Assembly: GCA_002007465.1 (NCBI GenBank)
Contig: LNAC01000136.1
Span: forward strand, 2,782,823 to 2,846,822
Origin: Ailurus styani
Lineage: Eukaryota > Chordata > Mammalia > Carnivora > Ailuridae
DNA: 64,000 nucleotides
Reading direction: 5' to 3'
The notes under the pieces are model-generated. The model did no database searches and was not told where the DNA came from. It saw only the letters and a list, made by a program, of their open reading frames with translations. Numbering within the stretch: the first letter of the stretch is position 1; the number at the start of each line of letters is the position of its first letter. A program made the translations under genes and the position numbers. Of the stretch, positions 21,511 through 33,345 are shown piece by piece.

Positions 21511-22079
21511 GGAGTCTGGAAGCAGTGATGGCGGGGAGGGGTGGCCCCAGGTGATCGCTCAGCCAAGGCAATGGTAAAAGCACCAAGATCCCCTTTTTCC
21601 CACCGCTCCCCATGGACTTGGGCTGGGACACCAACCTCAGTGGGGAGCCTGTCCCTTGCTGGTGGCCTTCTGGGTGGGGCCGGTGCAAGGACTCTCCAGG
21701 TCCCGCCCCGTGGGAAGTGCTGGGAGCTGGGTGTACACCCAACCTAGGCACTTTTGGCTGCAACACAACGAATGAAAAAGTCCTTGAAAGGCCTTGATGT
21801 CGTTCCCTGTGTTAACTCATAGCTCAGACAGAAACATGAGTTACTCAGTGACTGCCAAAAAGTATTTTTTTTCTAAAATCAACAAATACTTTGGGAATTA
21901 TTAAAGTAACTAGATAAATGATTTACACTAGAATTCACAGCTCTTCTTTTATGGCATGAGTTTTAGTTTAGGCAGAGAATAAGAAATATATTTCTCCTAT
22001 TCTTATTCATTTATGTATGTACATAAGCATTGTAATTGTTAAATGTTTTGACTGTCATTCAGGTTGCAGCCATTCGTTT
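21511..22079. other. no recognisable feature
   Basis: GC-richer to about 21800, then AT-rich. Overlapping frames of 61-139 codons around 21347-21797 arise from SINE plus flank and show no family resemblance. Confidence 0.4.
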
Positions 22080-22421
22080 CCATGGAGACAGGGAGCTGTC
22101 TGGGAGGGGCGAGGGTGGCAAGCAAGGCCCAACTCACAACGGGCCTTGTAAGCAGGATTCAGGGATCCGGGTTTTTGCATGAGGTAATGGAGAGGCACAG
22201 AAACCATGTAAGAAAAGGGTGATGTGACCAGATTTGTACCTTAGCTTTAGCACGGGGACCAGGAAGGTACCCAGGAAACTGGGAGAGGAGTAAGGATCAC
22301 GGCTGTGGTAAAGGGGGTGAGAGATAATGGTGTTCAGAATTAAACTCATGACGGTAGGAGGCAGGAGAATCAGGTGTTTCAAATACTATTAGGAAGACTT
22401 GAAAGACTTTGGTGATTGATG

Positions 22422-22814
22422 TGTCATAGACCAAATGTTTGTGTCCCCCTCAAAATTCCTATACTGAAAGCCCCAACCTCCAATGCAGCTGGATTTGGAG
22501 ATGGAGCCTCTAAGGAAGTAATTAAGGTCAAATGAGGTCGTAAGGATGGGGTCCTGATCTGATGGCATTAGTATCTTTAGAGGAAGAGACTCCGAGTGCT
22601 CATAGCTCACTCTCTCTCTCTCTCTCTCCACCATGAGGACACAGCGAGAAGACAGATGTCTGCAAGCCAGGAGGAGAGTCTTCGCCAGAAACCAGATTTG
22701 TCAACACCATGACCTTGGACTTCCCAGCCTAAAGAAATGGGAAGAAAAAAATTCCTATTGTTTAAACAGCACAGGTGGTGGTATTTGGTTGTAGCAGCAC
22801 AAACAGGATAACAC
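22422..22814 (+). mobile_element. MLT1/MST-type MaLR solo LTR
   Basis: Starts TGTCATAGACC, with 'aaatgtttgtgtccccc' and 'tttggagatggagcctctaagg'. Then come 'atgaggacacagcgagaagac', 'gaccttggacttcccagcct' and a TGTTTAAACAGCACAGGTGGTGG end closing near ATAACACA. This is an ERVL-MaLR long terminal repeat with no internal genes. A CT tract at 22610-22628 interrupts it. Confidence 0.8.
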
Positions 22815-23286
22815 AGATGGGGATTTAGGGAGCGGAAGGAATCCGATGGAACACTGGATCACCTGGAGTACCAGTCCCCGATAAAGAAGAGGAGAAACAG
22901 GCTTGTGCGGGAGGGTGAGTTCAGTTCCAGGTGTATAGCGTTTGAGAGATGATGGGGACCCTTGTGAAGATGTCCAGTAAGCAGTCTGATACACGAGTCT
23001 GCCGCTCAGGAGAAAAAGCTACATGAGAGATATATGTTTGGGAATAATCAGCATAAAAGTGATCATTAACGCCTTGAAAATAAATGACATTTCTCAGGAA
23101 AAGTATGAGGATACATGAAAAGAAAAAACACTGAAGATGTAAGTCGGAGGATGGCCAATTTTTAAGGACAGGGAAAAGGAAAAAGGAGAGCTCTTAAGAA
23201 AGCTTAAGAACAATGGGGGGGGGAGGATCCAAGAAAGCATGGCAGACAAAGCAGAGGGGATGGAATATCAAGAGGGAAGCCATGAT

Positions 23287-23468
23287 GGGGCACCTGGGTG
23301 GCTCCGTCTGTTGGGGTGTCCAACTCTTGGTTTCGGCTCAGGTCATGATCTCATGGTTGTGGGAGTAAGCCCCATATCAGGCTCTGTGCTCAGGGCACAG
23401 TCTGGTTCAGATTCTCTCTCCCTCTCCCTCTCATTCACTCTCTCTCCGTCTCAAATAAATAAATAAAA
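23287..23468 (+). mobile_element. CAN SINE, older type
   Basis: Sense SINE in antisense L2 ('gggcacctgggtggctccgtctgttggggtgtccaactcttgg'). Its A tail has turned into a GAA microsatellite. Possible TSD from the flank words gccatgat and gagccat. Confidence 0.9.
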
Positions 23469-23519
23469 CCAAGGAGAAGAAGAAGGAAGAGAAGAAGAAG
23501 AAGAAGAAGAAGGAGAAGG
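23469..23519 (+). repeat. (GAA)n-rich microsatellite in a SINE tail
   Basis: AAGGAGAAGAAGAAGG-type purine tract directly following the SINE tail, grown from the A-rich tail. Confidence 0.92.
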
Positions 23520-23760
23520 GCATGAGCCATCGTGTCAGATGTCAATGGGAGATGAAGTTAGATAAGGACCAAGCAGGGGTCCACGGATGGAGCAGCCAAG
23601 AGGATGCTGATGACTGGAAGATGAGGACTTCCCATGCTAGAGTGGAGGGGGCAGCAGCCAGGGAGCACAGAGTTAAGGGCTGCAGCAGCAGAATGAACTG
23701 GGAAAGAAATGGAGGCAGAGCAACACAAGAAATAAGGTCAATGCATATTTGCTAATTTTT

Positions 23761-24799
23761 TTACCCTGGAGTTGTAATTTTTTTAAGTAGATGTAAATAG
23801 TAAGACAGAATTCATTACTGAAAGGCACGAAGAGATACTTTATTTGTGCAATGCTATTTTTTAAATTAGGCTGTTTGGCCGGTTAGAAATGAAGTCACAT
23901 TTCAACCTCATGTGGAACTAGATTGGTATATTTTGTTCAGATTAGGTTTTAATAGAAACAAAACCTCGTGAATCTCTGAGCTTTCAAAACTGTTCCTTTT
24001 GTTTATTTGTAAAGTGGCTTGAGAGCAACTACAAACACATTCCAAAATGAGGCAAATTCCAGGAAAGTTATCTTTGTGCATTGCAATGTTGGTTGCCATT
24101 ATTGCTACTTGAAGACAATATTCCATACATTCCTATAATCAAAATGACTTGCATTGACCCAGAACTTTACTAATCCATCGTTGAGACTGAAGTCTCTGGA
24201 TTATTGTAAAGAGTCTAGGATGGAACTAGGCCTGTTCCTTTTCCTCACCTTCTCCCTCTTTCTGTCCCTCAATAATCATCCAAATGTGAAGAGTGCTAAA
24301 TCAACACCTCACAAGAGCGTAGCTAGTGTTATTTTACGATGTCTCTGTTTACCTAAGAGTTTGAATTCCTCTCCAAGAAGTCCTTTCCTGCTCTTGAACC
24401 ATCAGATGTATTAGAGGAGTCTATCACTTTCCTCCCCCAGATTCTAGAACATGGCCCATCTAGGATCCATTACCTTCATATTTTCCCTGACTATGTTCTG
24501 CCCCGCCAAAGCCAAGGCAGACATCCAATCTTCACGCAGCAGAAACTGGCTCTAACTGCTCATACAGTCTTCTAAATTGTGTGGTTTTGCTGGGCCTTAA
24601 CTTCTAAAAATACAAAAGTTAAAAAGCGACTGCATGTCAGCCCATCCTGTGACATGAAGGTAAGTCTCATAATGCACTGGGGGAATAAAATCTATGGGGG
24701 GGGAGTTTATATGTCAAAATATTCACTTGCCACTTAAGCAAATAAAAGAAGACAGAAGGAAACTGGTACAAGCCAGTTGGATATAATTTAAAAAATTAA
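23761..24799. other. no recognisable feature
   Basis: About 1 kb of unidentified sequence. A weak L2-like phrase occurs around 24360-24470. Confidence 0.4.
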
Positions 24800-26030
24800 A
24801 GCACCCACAACCAACACCATAATCACTGGGAACACTTTGGGTATTTATCTTTTCAATTCATTATCCGTTTATATGTCTCTGTATGTATTTCTACTATGTG
24901 TATCTGCTGCTACCTGTAGGTTGCAACCTGCTTTGTTTAATGTGATCATTCACCTATCCCTTGTGTACCATTTTTCAGTTCTGGAAAAACTTGCTAAGTG
25001 AGAAAAACGGTAATTTTTAAATTTTCATTGATTTCAATAGGAAAAATTATGATACATCTCATGCCAACTTATGATACCCAAACAATTTCCACATTGCTAA
25101 CTGAAAAATGAAAATAAGTTATATAAGCAACACAACAATATCTGAACGGATATGAATATGACTTGTACAGTGATTAAAATATAATAAAGATTTATTATTC
25201 TCACAAAACGAGGAAGAAGGGGGTTGACAATGGGTGTCAGTGAGGGATAGTTTGGAAGGAGTCACTCTTCTAGAAGATAAATTCTTCTAAAAGGTACTAT
25301 TTTCTTTACCAACTTTTTAAATTTTGGGTGGATTTGTGGTTATTATTTTGCACTGAAATTGGACTTCGAAATAAGTTATAATGCTGAAAGCCACTTTTAG
25401 GGCAAAATAAAGGCTAAAGCTACTAGGCCTTAGTGACATATGGAAAGAGCATACAGAGACATTGTATCTTTATCCCACTTGACTAGTGAACTTACACAAA
25501 GCAATCATTTTGGAATCAACAAATATGGTGCCCACTTCACTGTTTCATGTGGTATTATATGATTAGAAACTCCTGTGTTGAGAAAATCTGTGAGTGTTCA
25601 TTAGCCTAAAACCATGTTTAGTATGGCATATTTATTGAGTATTCTTTCACTGAAAAATAATTACCTTTTTAAAAAGATTTTTGTGGAAACTGGTAAAGCT
25701 GTTAAACAGCCATTTGGCAAAAAAAAAAAGTCATTCAATGAACAGTCATTATATGAAGTAACTCTACATATGAAAACATTATCTCATGGTAGTATATATG
25801 ATTCTACAGCAATATTTTAAATGGCTGCATAAATTCCATTATGTAAATATACCAAACTTTATTGAAACAATTCCCAATTGTTGGAAATTTAATGATATTT
25901 CTTCCCAAATATTTAATGGTATTTCTTCCCAAATAATTCTTCCAGTATGATAAACAACACTGTGGGTATTGTTTACCCATTTCTGTGGGTGAGTTTCCTA
26001 GGAGTTACTCATGTGCAAGAATTAGCTTTG
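24800..26030 (-). repeat. L1M/L1ME remnants, antisense, discontinuous
   Basis: Two pieces carry old antisense L1 phrasing: 24800-25000 ('gcaacctgctttgtttaatgtgatc') and 25810-26030 ('ggctgcataaattccattatgtaaatatacc', 'gtttcctaggagttactcatgtgc'). The intervening 800 bp is not assignable. A 23-bp unit (TTTAATGATATTTCTTCCCAAA) is duplicated at about 25888-25935. Confidence 0.5.
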
Positions 26031-26435
26031 ACCTGGAGCTAGATTCCTAATTCTTATTCCCAAGTAACATATTTTTCTCGATTGTGGCAAATTGGGGAAA
26101 CTCAGATCACATTAGATCTGCTAGAGATAGATTCTGCACAAACACAGAAATGAACACATAAGATTCCCATAAACACACCCAGAAAAGTTTAGTTGATTGC
26201 CCAATTCGAGTGAATACAAGTCTCACTCCAGTTTAACTGACAGCTTATTAAAATAATATGCCTTTCAAGACACAGAGTCAAGAAAAAAAATCTAGTTCTT
26301 GTTCAATTTACATTGTCCTAATGGCTTGGAATGGGAATCCCTTTCGAATGACCTAATTCTTGTGGACCAGAGCGTTTGTAAGAGTTTCCCAACTTTTCTT
26401 ACTTAGCCAATTTAGGGGAAAACTGTGTTGTACTG
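26031..26435. other. no recognisable feature
   Basis: About 400 bp of AT-rich sequence with nothing supportable. Confidence 0.45.
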
Positions 26436-26477
26436 AAAAAAAAAAAAAAACCACACACACACACACACACACACACA
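26436..26477 (+). repeat. poly-A plus (CA)n microsatellite
   Basis: Fifteen A's, then CC and about 13 CA units, then a further A-run to 26486. Confidence 0.97.
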
Positions 26478-26626
26478 AAAAAAAAACCATGAGACTTGGC
26501 TCTAATTCTTCAGCCTTTATCTTTGCCTCTTTATTGATGTGTAAAGTAATTAATATGGAAAAATTCCAGTGAACCATATGGGGACAGTACTCGGCACTAA
26601 TCATGTTACATAGTTAAAACATGCAG

Positions 26627-26655
26627 ACACACACACACACACACACACACACAGG
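26627..26655 (+). repeat. (AC)n microsatellite
   Basis: About 14 AC units, 150 bp from the preceding CA tract. Confidence 0.97.
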
Positions 26656-28624
26656 CTCCCTGGGTAACAGAAGGAGAAATGAACCTGGTGGCGAATGTCA
26701 CTGAAGCCAGACTCCATGGCTTTTGAAAGGTATAATCTAGTATGGATAGAAAAGTAAAACTAATATCTTTTCATACACAGAGAAATAAATGGCCTCAAAT
26801 CCATATTTCCAATTCAGATCTGGCATTTTCCTGCTGAAGCACGGGTCTTGGCCAAGCAAAATATTGTGTCATAAACAAGTTTTCTGTAGATGCTACCAAT
26901 CTATTTCAAATCCAACAAGTTCCCTTAGCTTTTTTCTCCAGGGTTCATGTAAAAAACACAGTATATAAATGTAACGTATCATCTTATTCAAGAAGGATAG
27001 AGTAAAGGTTATATAAATTCTGTCAACACAGTCCAGAACTGGTGAGGTGAACTGATTTTCCAACTACTCTCTCTGGACTTGACTTCCTTGAAAAAAAAAA
27101 GTTGTGTTTGGATGTAAACTTCATAAACAGCAAATCAGTGAGCCTTTCACTTTCCTTTATTCTCTTTACAAGATGGCAGCCTACGGCAGCAGAAGGCTCC
27201 CCAGACAAAGTAGAAGTAGAAGTGCCAAAGAGATGCTACTGCTGCTTACTGGACCATTGGTGTGCAATTGCCACAAGCCAAAACCCCCCACAGCAATTAC
27301 CAGTAACCCCCAGCAGTCGCTACTGTGGAAGCCAGAGGCAGAAAGTGTGCCTTTTCTGCCCACTTCTGAACTCTCACAAAAGCCTCTTAATGACAGCATC
27401 TAAGAGGGAGCCAGTTGGCAAAGGTACCTGGAAAACGTAGTTTGTGCATTCCTAGAAAGGAGGAAACAAAAGGAAGAAGCAAGCCAAGAAGTCACAAGAT
27501 CCAAGAAACAAGGAGTTAAACACTGGAGAATGGTGAGGGGAATTTGGAAGAGAGTGGTCCCTGGATGATCCCTGGATGGCCACAGCCTGGATATGAACCA
27601 GCCCAGATTGGAGCAGTAGGATGAAAGGCTCTAAGAAAGTTGTTTCCAGGTGGGGAGAAAAGTTAATAGATTATCTGATAAGTGTGGCGATACAGAAAGG
27701 ACATTTACCATTCTGTCAGAATGTTTGAGGAAGAAGTAATGATAAGCACACAGAAAATGAAGTATATGAAAAAAATCAAAGCAATCATAAACTGGAGGGG
27801 ACAAAAATTATAAAAGAAAAAAATGTAATTATATTACATTATATAATAATGCTGTGAACAATAGTTATATAATCAAAATAGTGTAAATCGTGAATATTGA
27901 TTTCAGAAAAATATGTGCTATTAGGAGGATGCAAGCAGAAGCTTGGATGGGATTGGTGGTGGGGACATTGGTGTTGAGGGAGTCCAAGAGAGATAAAATT
28001 TCAACTTCTCTGGTAGAAAATCAATAGAACACGCTTAAAACTAAATCACTAAGGAATATCATTAAAGCATGAGGATCCACTTTACACAGAGTAAAACAAA
28101 TAATTTAAATTGTAACTTGCCACAGGTTATACACACAGTACTGAAGTGCTGGGATTCCAGTCCAGGTCTGCTATACAAACTCTGAATTCACTCCTCTGTG
28201 TGCTGACTCTGCCTTGCTGGCAATGTCTTTTTTTATGTCTCGATGTTTAAGCCATAAATCCTACTCCGCAAAATGTGCACTTCTAACACCACAGAGGCCC
28301 ACACAGCATCATGTTGGAGACACGACCCAGAACTTATTGCAGAGAAGAATGGAACCAAACCATTTGTCTCTACCATATGGTAACAACAAATAGCAGCACA
28401 TCCTTTGACCTGGATCCTCTGAGAATGAACTACAATATCAAAATCTTCTTACAATTTTAGGAAATCATTTTTAAAATAGATTATTCTCATTCCTGGTTTC
28501 TTAGGAATAAAGCAATAATCATTGCTAACTTTTTATTAATGATCCAATGCCATTGCTTTTATGGTCTCACAGAAAGCCCCTTTTTCATAACACAGGCCGC
28601 TTTGGAGAATTTTTTCAGGTAAAT
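26656..28624. other. mostly unidentified; weak antisense MIR at 28085-28190
   Basis: About 2 kb without SINEs. The piece 'aacttgccacaggttatacacacagtactgaag' followed by 'gggattccagtccaggtctg' is MIR-like in antisense. Overlapping frames of 99 and 112 codons from 27102 are in different frames, match no family I know and begin in a generic context. Confidence 0.4.
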
Positions 28625-28795
28625 GGCAGGTCTAAAGTAGTTCTTTGTCAGCTATAAATTAGAATCACGGGGGGGGGGGTCTTTTAAAAGTCCTGATCCC
28701 TAGGTCCCACTACAGTCCCATTAAAAATCAGAACATGTGGGTATTTTGAAAGCCTCCCAAGTGAGTTTATAGTGTGAAGCCAGTGTTGAAAACCA
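28625..28795 (+). repeat. MER5-like relic
   Basis: Contains 'ataaattagaatcacgggggg', 'tcctgatccctaggtcccac', 'aaaatcagaacatgtggg' and 'aagcctcccaagtgagtt', the layout of a MER5 hAT relic. The 11-G run near 28669 is a homopolymer in place of the usual 'ctgggg'. Confidence 0.55.
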
Positions 28796-28881
28796 TAGGT
28801 TGAGAACAGCAACCTCTCGAAGTGGTGTCCCCAGACCAGCAGCACCACCATCCCCTGAGAACTTGTTAGAAATGCAAAATC

Positions 28882-29082
28882 GTGGGGCGCCTGGGTGGCT
28901 CAGTGGGTTAAAGCCTCTGCCTTCGGCTCAGGTCATGGTCTCAGGGTCCTGGGCTGGAGCCCCGCATCCGGCTCTCTGCTCAGCGGGGGGCGGGCTTCCC
29001 CCCACCCCACCCCCCGGCCTGCCTTTCTGCCTACTTGTGATCTCTAATAAATAAATAAAATCTTAAAAAAAAAAAAAAAGCT
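28882..29082 (+). mobile_element. CAN SINE, mustelid-type, in MER5
   Basis: Sense copy. The normal 'gggagcctgcttcctcctctc' is replaced by the C/G-rich 'ggggggcgggcttcccccc', a local divergence or sequencing-difficult spot. Perfect 12-bp TSD AAATGCAAAATC at 28870-28881 and 29083-29094. Confidence 0.95.
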
Positions 29083-29199
29083 AAATGCAAAATCTTGGCC
29101 CCAACTCGGACCTACTGAATCCCACACTCCGGGAGCCCCGCCACCAGAAAGCTGGGCTTCAACAAGCCCTCCAGGTGAGCGTGATGCACACTTGAATTC

Positions 29200-29605
29200 A
29201 TTTCCAGGGCTGTCCTCGCAGATTACCAGAAACCAAGGGGCTTATTTAAAAAAAACAAACAAAACAAAAACCCAGAAACTTAATTTCTCACCGTTCTGGA
29301 AGTGTGGGCAGGACAGCACTCTCTTGGAAGGCTCCTCCCGTTCCTGGCCTCCTCCAGCTTCGGGGAGCTGCCGCGTCCCTCGCGGCTGCCCCTCTCAGTC
29401 TCGGCCTTGTCCTCACGACGGCGTCCCCTGTGTGTCTGCGCATGCGCCTGTTTCTCACAAGGACGCTTGTCCCTGGGTACAGCGCCCCCCTGAAGGCCCG
29501 AACGTTATTACACCTGCAGAAACAGCCTTTCCGCTCGCCTTCGCAGGTTCTGGAAACACCTCTTTGTGGGGGGAGGGAGGGCACCATTCAACCCATTACC
29601 ACACT
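29200..29605 (+). repeat. old interspersed repeat, class not assigned
   Basis: Begins near 'agggctgtcctcgcagattacc', has 'cttaatttctcaccgttctgg' and 'gtcctcacgacggcg...tgtgtctgcg', and ends 'caccattcaacccattac'. This is a common mammalian medium-reiteration layout that I cannot assign with certainty. It contains several CpGs and overlapping frames of 99-149 codons that are not genes. Confidence 0.5.
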
Positions 29606-29669
29606 CAAGTTGAGAAACACTGGTTGAGGACAAGTGAATGAGGACATTCCACGTCAAAAGATGCACTTT

Positions 29670-29836
29670 AGGGGGTGTCAGGTCAGGTCATGATCTCAGG
29701 GTCGAGTTCGAGCCCTGCATGAGGCTCCGCACTGAGTGTGGAATCTGCTTAAGATTCTCTCTCTCCCTCTCCCTCTGCCCCGATAGCGCTCGCTCGCTCT
29801 CTCTCTCTCTCTCTCAAATAAATCAAATATTTTTTT
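29670..29836 (+). mobile_element. CAN SINE, 5' truncated
   Basis: Starts 'agggggtgtcaggtcaggtcatgatctc', so the first 30-40 bp of head are missing and replaced by a short filler with a repeated AGGTC. Perfect 14-bp TSD AAAAGATGCACTTT at 29656-29669 and 29837-29850. Confidence 0.94.
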
Positions 29837-29850
29837 AAAAGATGCACTTT

Positions 29851-30581
29851 TTCATTTTCTCCTCTTCATAGTTGTGTTCTTCTGATTGTTATGTTTTTCT
29901 ACTCCTTTTCCACTCTCTAAAGTCTTCCTCTCCACATTCCCTGAGGGAGAATCTTTCCATTATTCCCTGACTCTTCTCCTTAAAACCTTATTCACACTAG
30001 AAACTGCAATTCTGTTAACATTAAATTCAGGGTACTCCTCAAATAAAGCTGACTTTCTCAAATGAAATATCAGAAGTCACACTGCCCATAAAGTGTGATG
30101 AAAACGGACTTTAGAATTAATACTACAGATAACAATTAAATGCTATATATATTTAGGCATTCTAATTTTTTAATCATTGCAATTAGTGCCCTCTAGTGGC
30201 CAATATAGGAACTGACAGTAAAAAATCCTTTTTCTTACTCACTGATTATATAAAAACATATTATCTAATGTGTGTCAGACACTGCAGATGTCTAAATGAG
30301 GTACCTCGACAAGCAAATTGCATACCCTGTTCTTCAGTTCAACTTTTCTCCACATTATTTCAGAAATGCTAGAATAACATGATTGAAATATTTATTTCAC
30401 TAGAAAGTCTATAAAAACTATTTCGAGTTCGTCAGGGTAACTATGCAGACTTTCTAGGGAAGCAAGATTTTTCTTTCTGAAAGGATAATTCCAGAAACTT
30501 CATAATGCATGAAAACGAATGAAATTTGTAACTGTAACTTAAATCAGAACCCCTGGGTGTGATGTTGTGAATCATACAGGT
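29851..30581. other. no recognisable feature
   Basis: AT-rich, about 730 bp, no SINE, exon or named repeat supportable. Confidence 0.45.
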
Positions 30582-30596
30582 TGATGTGGAAATTTT

Positions 30597-30800
30597 TTTT
30601 TTTTAAGATTTTATTTATTTATTTATTTATTTGACAGAGAGATAAAGAGAGCACAATTAGGCAGAGCAGTAGGCAGAGGCAGAGAGAGACGCAGGCTCTC
30701 CACTGAGCAGAGAGCCCAACATGGGGCCTGATCTCAGGACCCTGGGAACATGACCTGAGCTGAAGGCAGCGCTTAACTCACTGAGCCACCCAGGCACCCC
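30597..30800 (-). mobile_element. CAN SINE, antisense
   Basis: From poly-T and (ATTT)n to 'gccacccaggcacccc'. Perfect 15-bp TSD TGATGTGGAAATTTT at 30582-30596 and 30801-30815. Confidence 0.96.
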
Positions 30801-30815
30801 TGATGTGGAAATTTT

Positions 30816-31700
30816 AACTCTTTGAAATTCCTTTATTTATCATGGAATCATTACATATCTTTTAGCCTTTGAAAACTAGAAGTTAATTCAAAATAACTAA
30901 CAACAACAAAAAAAGATAACTAACCAAGCGTACACATTTCCCCCTTCTTCCTCCCCAAATCCCATTAAAATAAAGAAATATGAACAGCCAAATTGAGCTG
31001 TAGAGAGTTAACCAGTGGAAAAGGTGGCATCACCAGACCAAAAGAGAGTTCGATTTTGACAAAATGTACTGAGTATATGTGTAGAGAATTCCTGTCAAGC
31101 ATGCAAACTTGTGGTTAGTACTGGGCTTTCTAAAAGTCATGTTGGTATTTATAAAAAGAGGAGGTCCTCAGGGAAGAAGAGGTCATAGCTGGAAAGGAAT
31201 GAGGGGGATTCAGAAGCAACAGGAAATGAAAGCAGGCTGTGACCTGAAGAAACAGAAGCTTCTAGAGATCTCCAGAGATACTGGGGAGAACACTGGATTT
31301 CCAACAGCATATAAGATGAATGTTGGAGCAATTCTACTAGTTATTAAAGGATCAGGCAACCCCCAAAGTCTGGAGGATGTGAGGACACGAAGACCAACCA
31401 CTAGCTGGGTTTCAAATGGCTAGTTTGCAAATTATTTGGGTTTGTGTTCAATGAAGTACTATGGTCTCAGCATCCCAATATTATCACCTCCATTTACTTG
31501 CTTTTAATACAGTTCACTTGACTGAGAAAAGGGCAGTTAGAGGTAGCCTGAGGGTGAGAGGGACTGACCACAGGGTGCGCTGAACTTGGGAATAGTATTC
31601 CTCATTTGTATAACATTGGTGGAAAAAAATCTGGATGGTGCTTTTCACAGAATTTGCTCAGAGAACCTGCCCATGACTAATCGAATGTTTTGTTGTTTGT
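30816..31700. other. no recognisable feature
   Basis: About 880 bp. A 104-codon frame from 31109 crosses shadow frames on the other strand and has no recognisable domain. Confidence 0.4.
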
Positions 31701-31721
31701 TTGTTTTTTACTGATCATATC

Positions 31722-31862
31722 TTTTTTTTTTACTTTATTTTTTCAATGATCCAAGATTCATTGTTTATGCACCACACCCAGTGCTCCACGCAATACGTGC
31801 CCTCCTTAATACCCACCACCAGGTTCACTCACCTCCCCCCTTCCCTCCATAACCCTCAGCTT
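31722..31862 (-). mobile_element. carnivore L1 3' end, antisense, strongly truncated
   Basis: Antisense of the carnivore L1 terminus: T-rich start, 'caatgatccaagattcattg', 'ttatgcaccacacccagtgctcc', 'caatacgtgccctccttaatacccaccacc'. Only about 140 bp of the 3' end was inserted. Confidence 0.8.
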
Positions 31863-32005
31863 ACAAGCCTCAAGCTGAGGGAGTTTCGATCAAGGTCTAG
31901 CCCACACTCACCTGAATGACGAGAGTAGAACATCAAGGGGAAAAGACCACTCCAGTACCCTGCCAGCTTACCTACCCAAGATAGACCCCAAACACCTACA
32001 TTCCT
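31863..32005. other. short unidentified stretch
   Basis: Nothing supportable between an L1 end and an LTR. The last five bases, TTCCT, are the left target duplication of the LTR. Confidence 0.5.
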
Positions 32006-32376
32006 TGTTATGGGCTGAAATGCGTCCCCCAAAGATCAACCTGTTGAAGTCCCACCACCTCAGAATGTGACGTATTTGGAGACAGAGCCCTTCAAGAGGT
32101 GATTAAGTTAAAATCCAGCCACTGGAATGAAGCCTCACCTAAACGGACTGGTCTCCTTTTAAGAAGAGGAACTTCAGGGGCACAAAGAGACACCCGGGAC
32201 ACACACACAGCCCGTGAGGGTACAGTAAGAAGACAGCTGTCTACGAGCCCAGGAAAAGTCAAGTCAAGACCCTGACCTTGGGCCTCCAGCCTCCAGAACT
32301 GTGAGAAACCAGTTTCTGTTGTCGATGCCGCTGGGTCTGTGGTGCTCTACTAGGGCAGCCCTAGCAAGTTAATACA
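32006..32376 (+). mobile_element. MLT1-type MaLR solo LTR with TSD
   Basis: Begins TGTTATGGGCTGAAATGCGTCC, with 'tatttggagacagagcccttcaag' and 'gaccttgggcctccagcctccagaactgtgag'. It ends 'gcagccctagcaagttaataca'. Five-bp duplication TTCCT at 32001-32005 and 32377-32381, as expected for this LTR class. No internal region remains. Confidence 0.85.
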
Positions 32377-32381
32377 TTCCT

Positions 32382-33177
32382 TGAGGTATAATGTCTGATT
32401 TTTAAGTTTCTGTTACCTAAGCCAGGCTTCCTTGTATCTTTTCTTCTGCTACTAAAGTCCACCCACTAAAAATCACCAAAATACACCTGTTGGGGGGCGG
32501 GGGAAGAAAAGGTGTGGTTATCCTATAGCAAGGGGAACACATGGCATGAGAATTGTGATGTGTCTCAAACAGCTGGGGAAGGATATTTACAGGGTTTGGG
32601 GGGAACAGGGGTCTGTCATCAGGTGGTTTAAGACGGAAGAAAATGGGTCAGAATTTGTAAACTAGGTGAGTTTCTGGAACAACTAGTGGTTTTTATCTCT
32701 AGAAGATACAAGTCCTTGTACAGTTACTATTAGATCAAGTTGATGACTTCACTTGAACACAGGGGGCTGAATGGGCTGGGGTTGAAGGGATCCGCGCTTA
32801 AATGGTCTGTCTTACGTGTTGTGGTCTGGTACAGTTTGTGTCTTTTGCAACTTATGGTTTCTGTTTCATTTCTCATTAGTCAGAACCTCTTTGTGTTTAC
32901 CTCAGTGATCTCAGGTATGACCCAGAGAATGGATATGGATAAGTGAGCACCTTATCAGTGAAAAGCGACTGCTTACTTTCTAGGTGATTCCAAAAGTCCT
33001 TACCTGTTTAAGAACAACCATGATCCTAATATTAAAAAGAGGCCACTTGGTGTCTGAAAAACTAAAGTCTCCACACACTCAATTAACACAAATTTACTTT
33101 TTCGTGCTACCTGAGATCCAAGCGGTGACATTACATTAACAGTTTGGCTCAAACATTTAAAGTGGGTCTGTGAGGGT
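32382..33177. other. no recognisable feature
   Basis: About 800 bp without a supportable element. A 68-codon frame from 32740 has no family resemblance. Confidence 0.45.
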
Positions 33178-33345
33178 CGAACAGTCCTCGATTCCATTCC
33201 CACCTCCCCAGCTTCTAAGCTGTAGGATCTCAGGCAAATTATTTAACGCCTCTGGGTCCATTTCATCACCAGCAAAATAGCATAACTAATAGTACTTCCC
33301 TCAAAGGGTAAATGTGAGAATAAAATAAGTTAATACATGCCAGTC
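33178..33345 (+). repeat. MIR SINE, sense
   Basis: MIR order: 'gctgtaggatctcaggcaaattatttaac', 'ctctgggtccatttcatcacc', 'aaatagcataactaatagtac', 'gggtaaatgtgagaataaa'. Old and non-coding. Confidence 0.75.

Larger units (their letters stand above)
22080..23760 (-). repeat. L2 LINE body, antisense, hosting an LTR and a SINE
   Basis: Antisense L2 phrasing continues on both sides of the insertions: 'gggccttgtaagcaggattc' and 'gtgatgtgaccagattt' left of the LTR, then 'gaagatgtccagtaagcagtctgatacacg' and 'tgggaataatcagcat' right of it. Non-coding and old. Confidence 0.6.
28796..29640 (+). repeat. MER5A-like relic split by a SINE and an older repeat
   Basis: Sense phrases continue across the insertions: 'ggtgtccccagaccagcagcacc', 'gaacttgttagaaatgc', then 'cctactgaatcc', 'aacaagccctccaggtgagc', 'gatgcaca'. 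After the 29200-29605 insertion comes 'ctcaagttgagaaacactgg'. Non-autonomous hAT DNA element, inactive. Confidence 0.6.

Noticed and set aside
29192..29641. 149-codon plus-strand frame
   Set aside because: It spans an old repeat and MER5 sequence with overlapping frames on both strands. GC-rich DNA lacks stops by chance.
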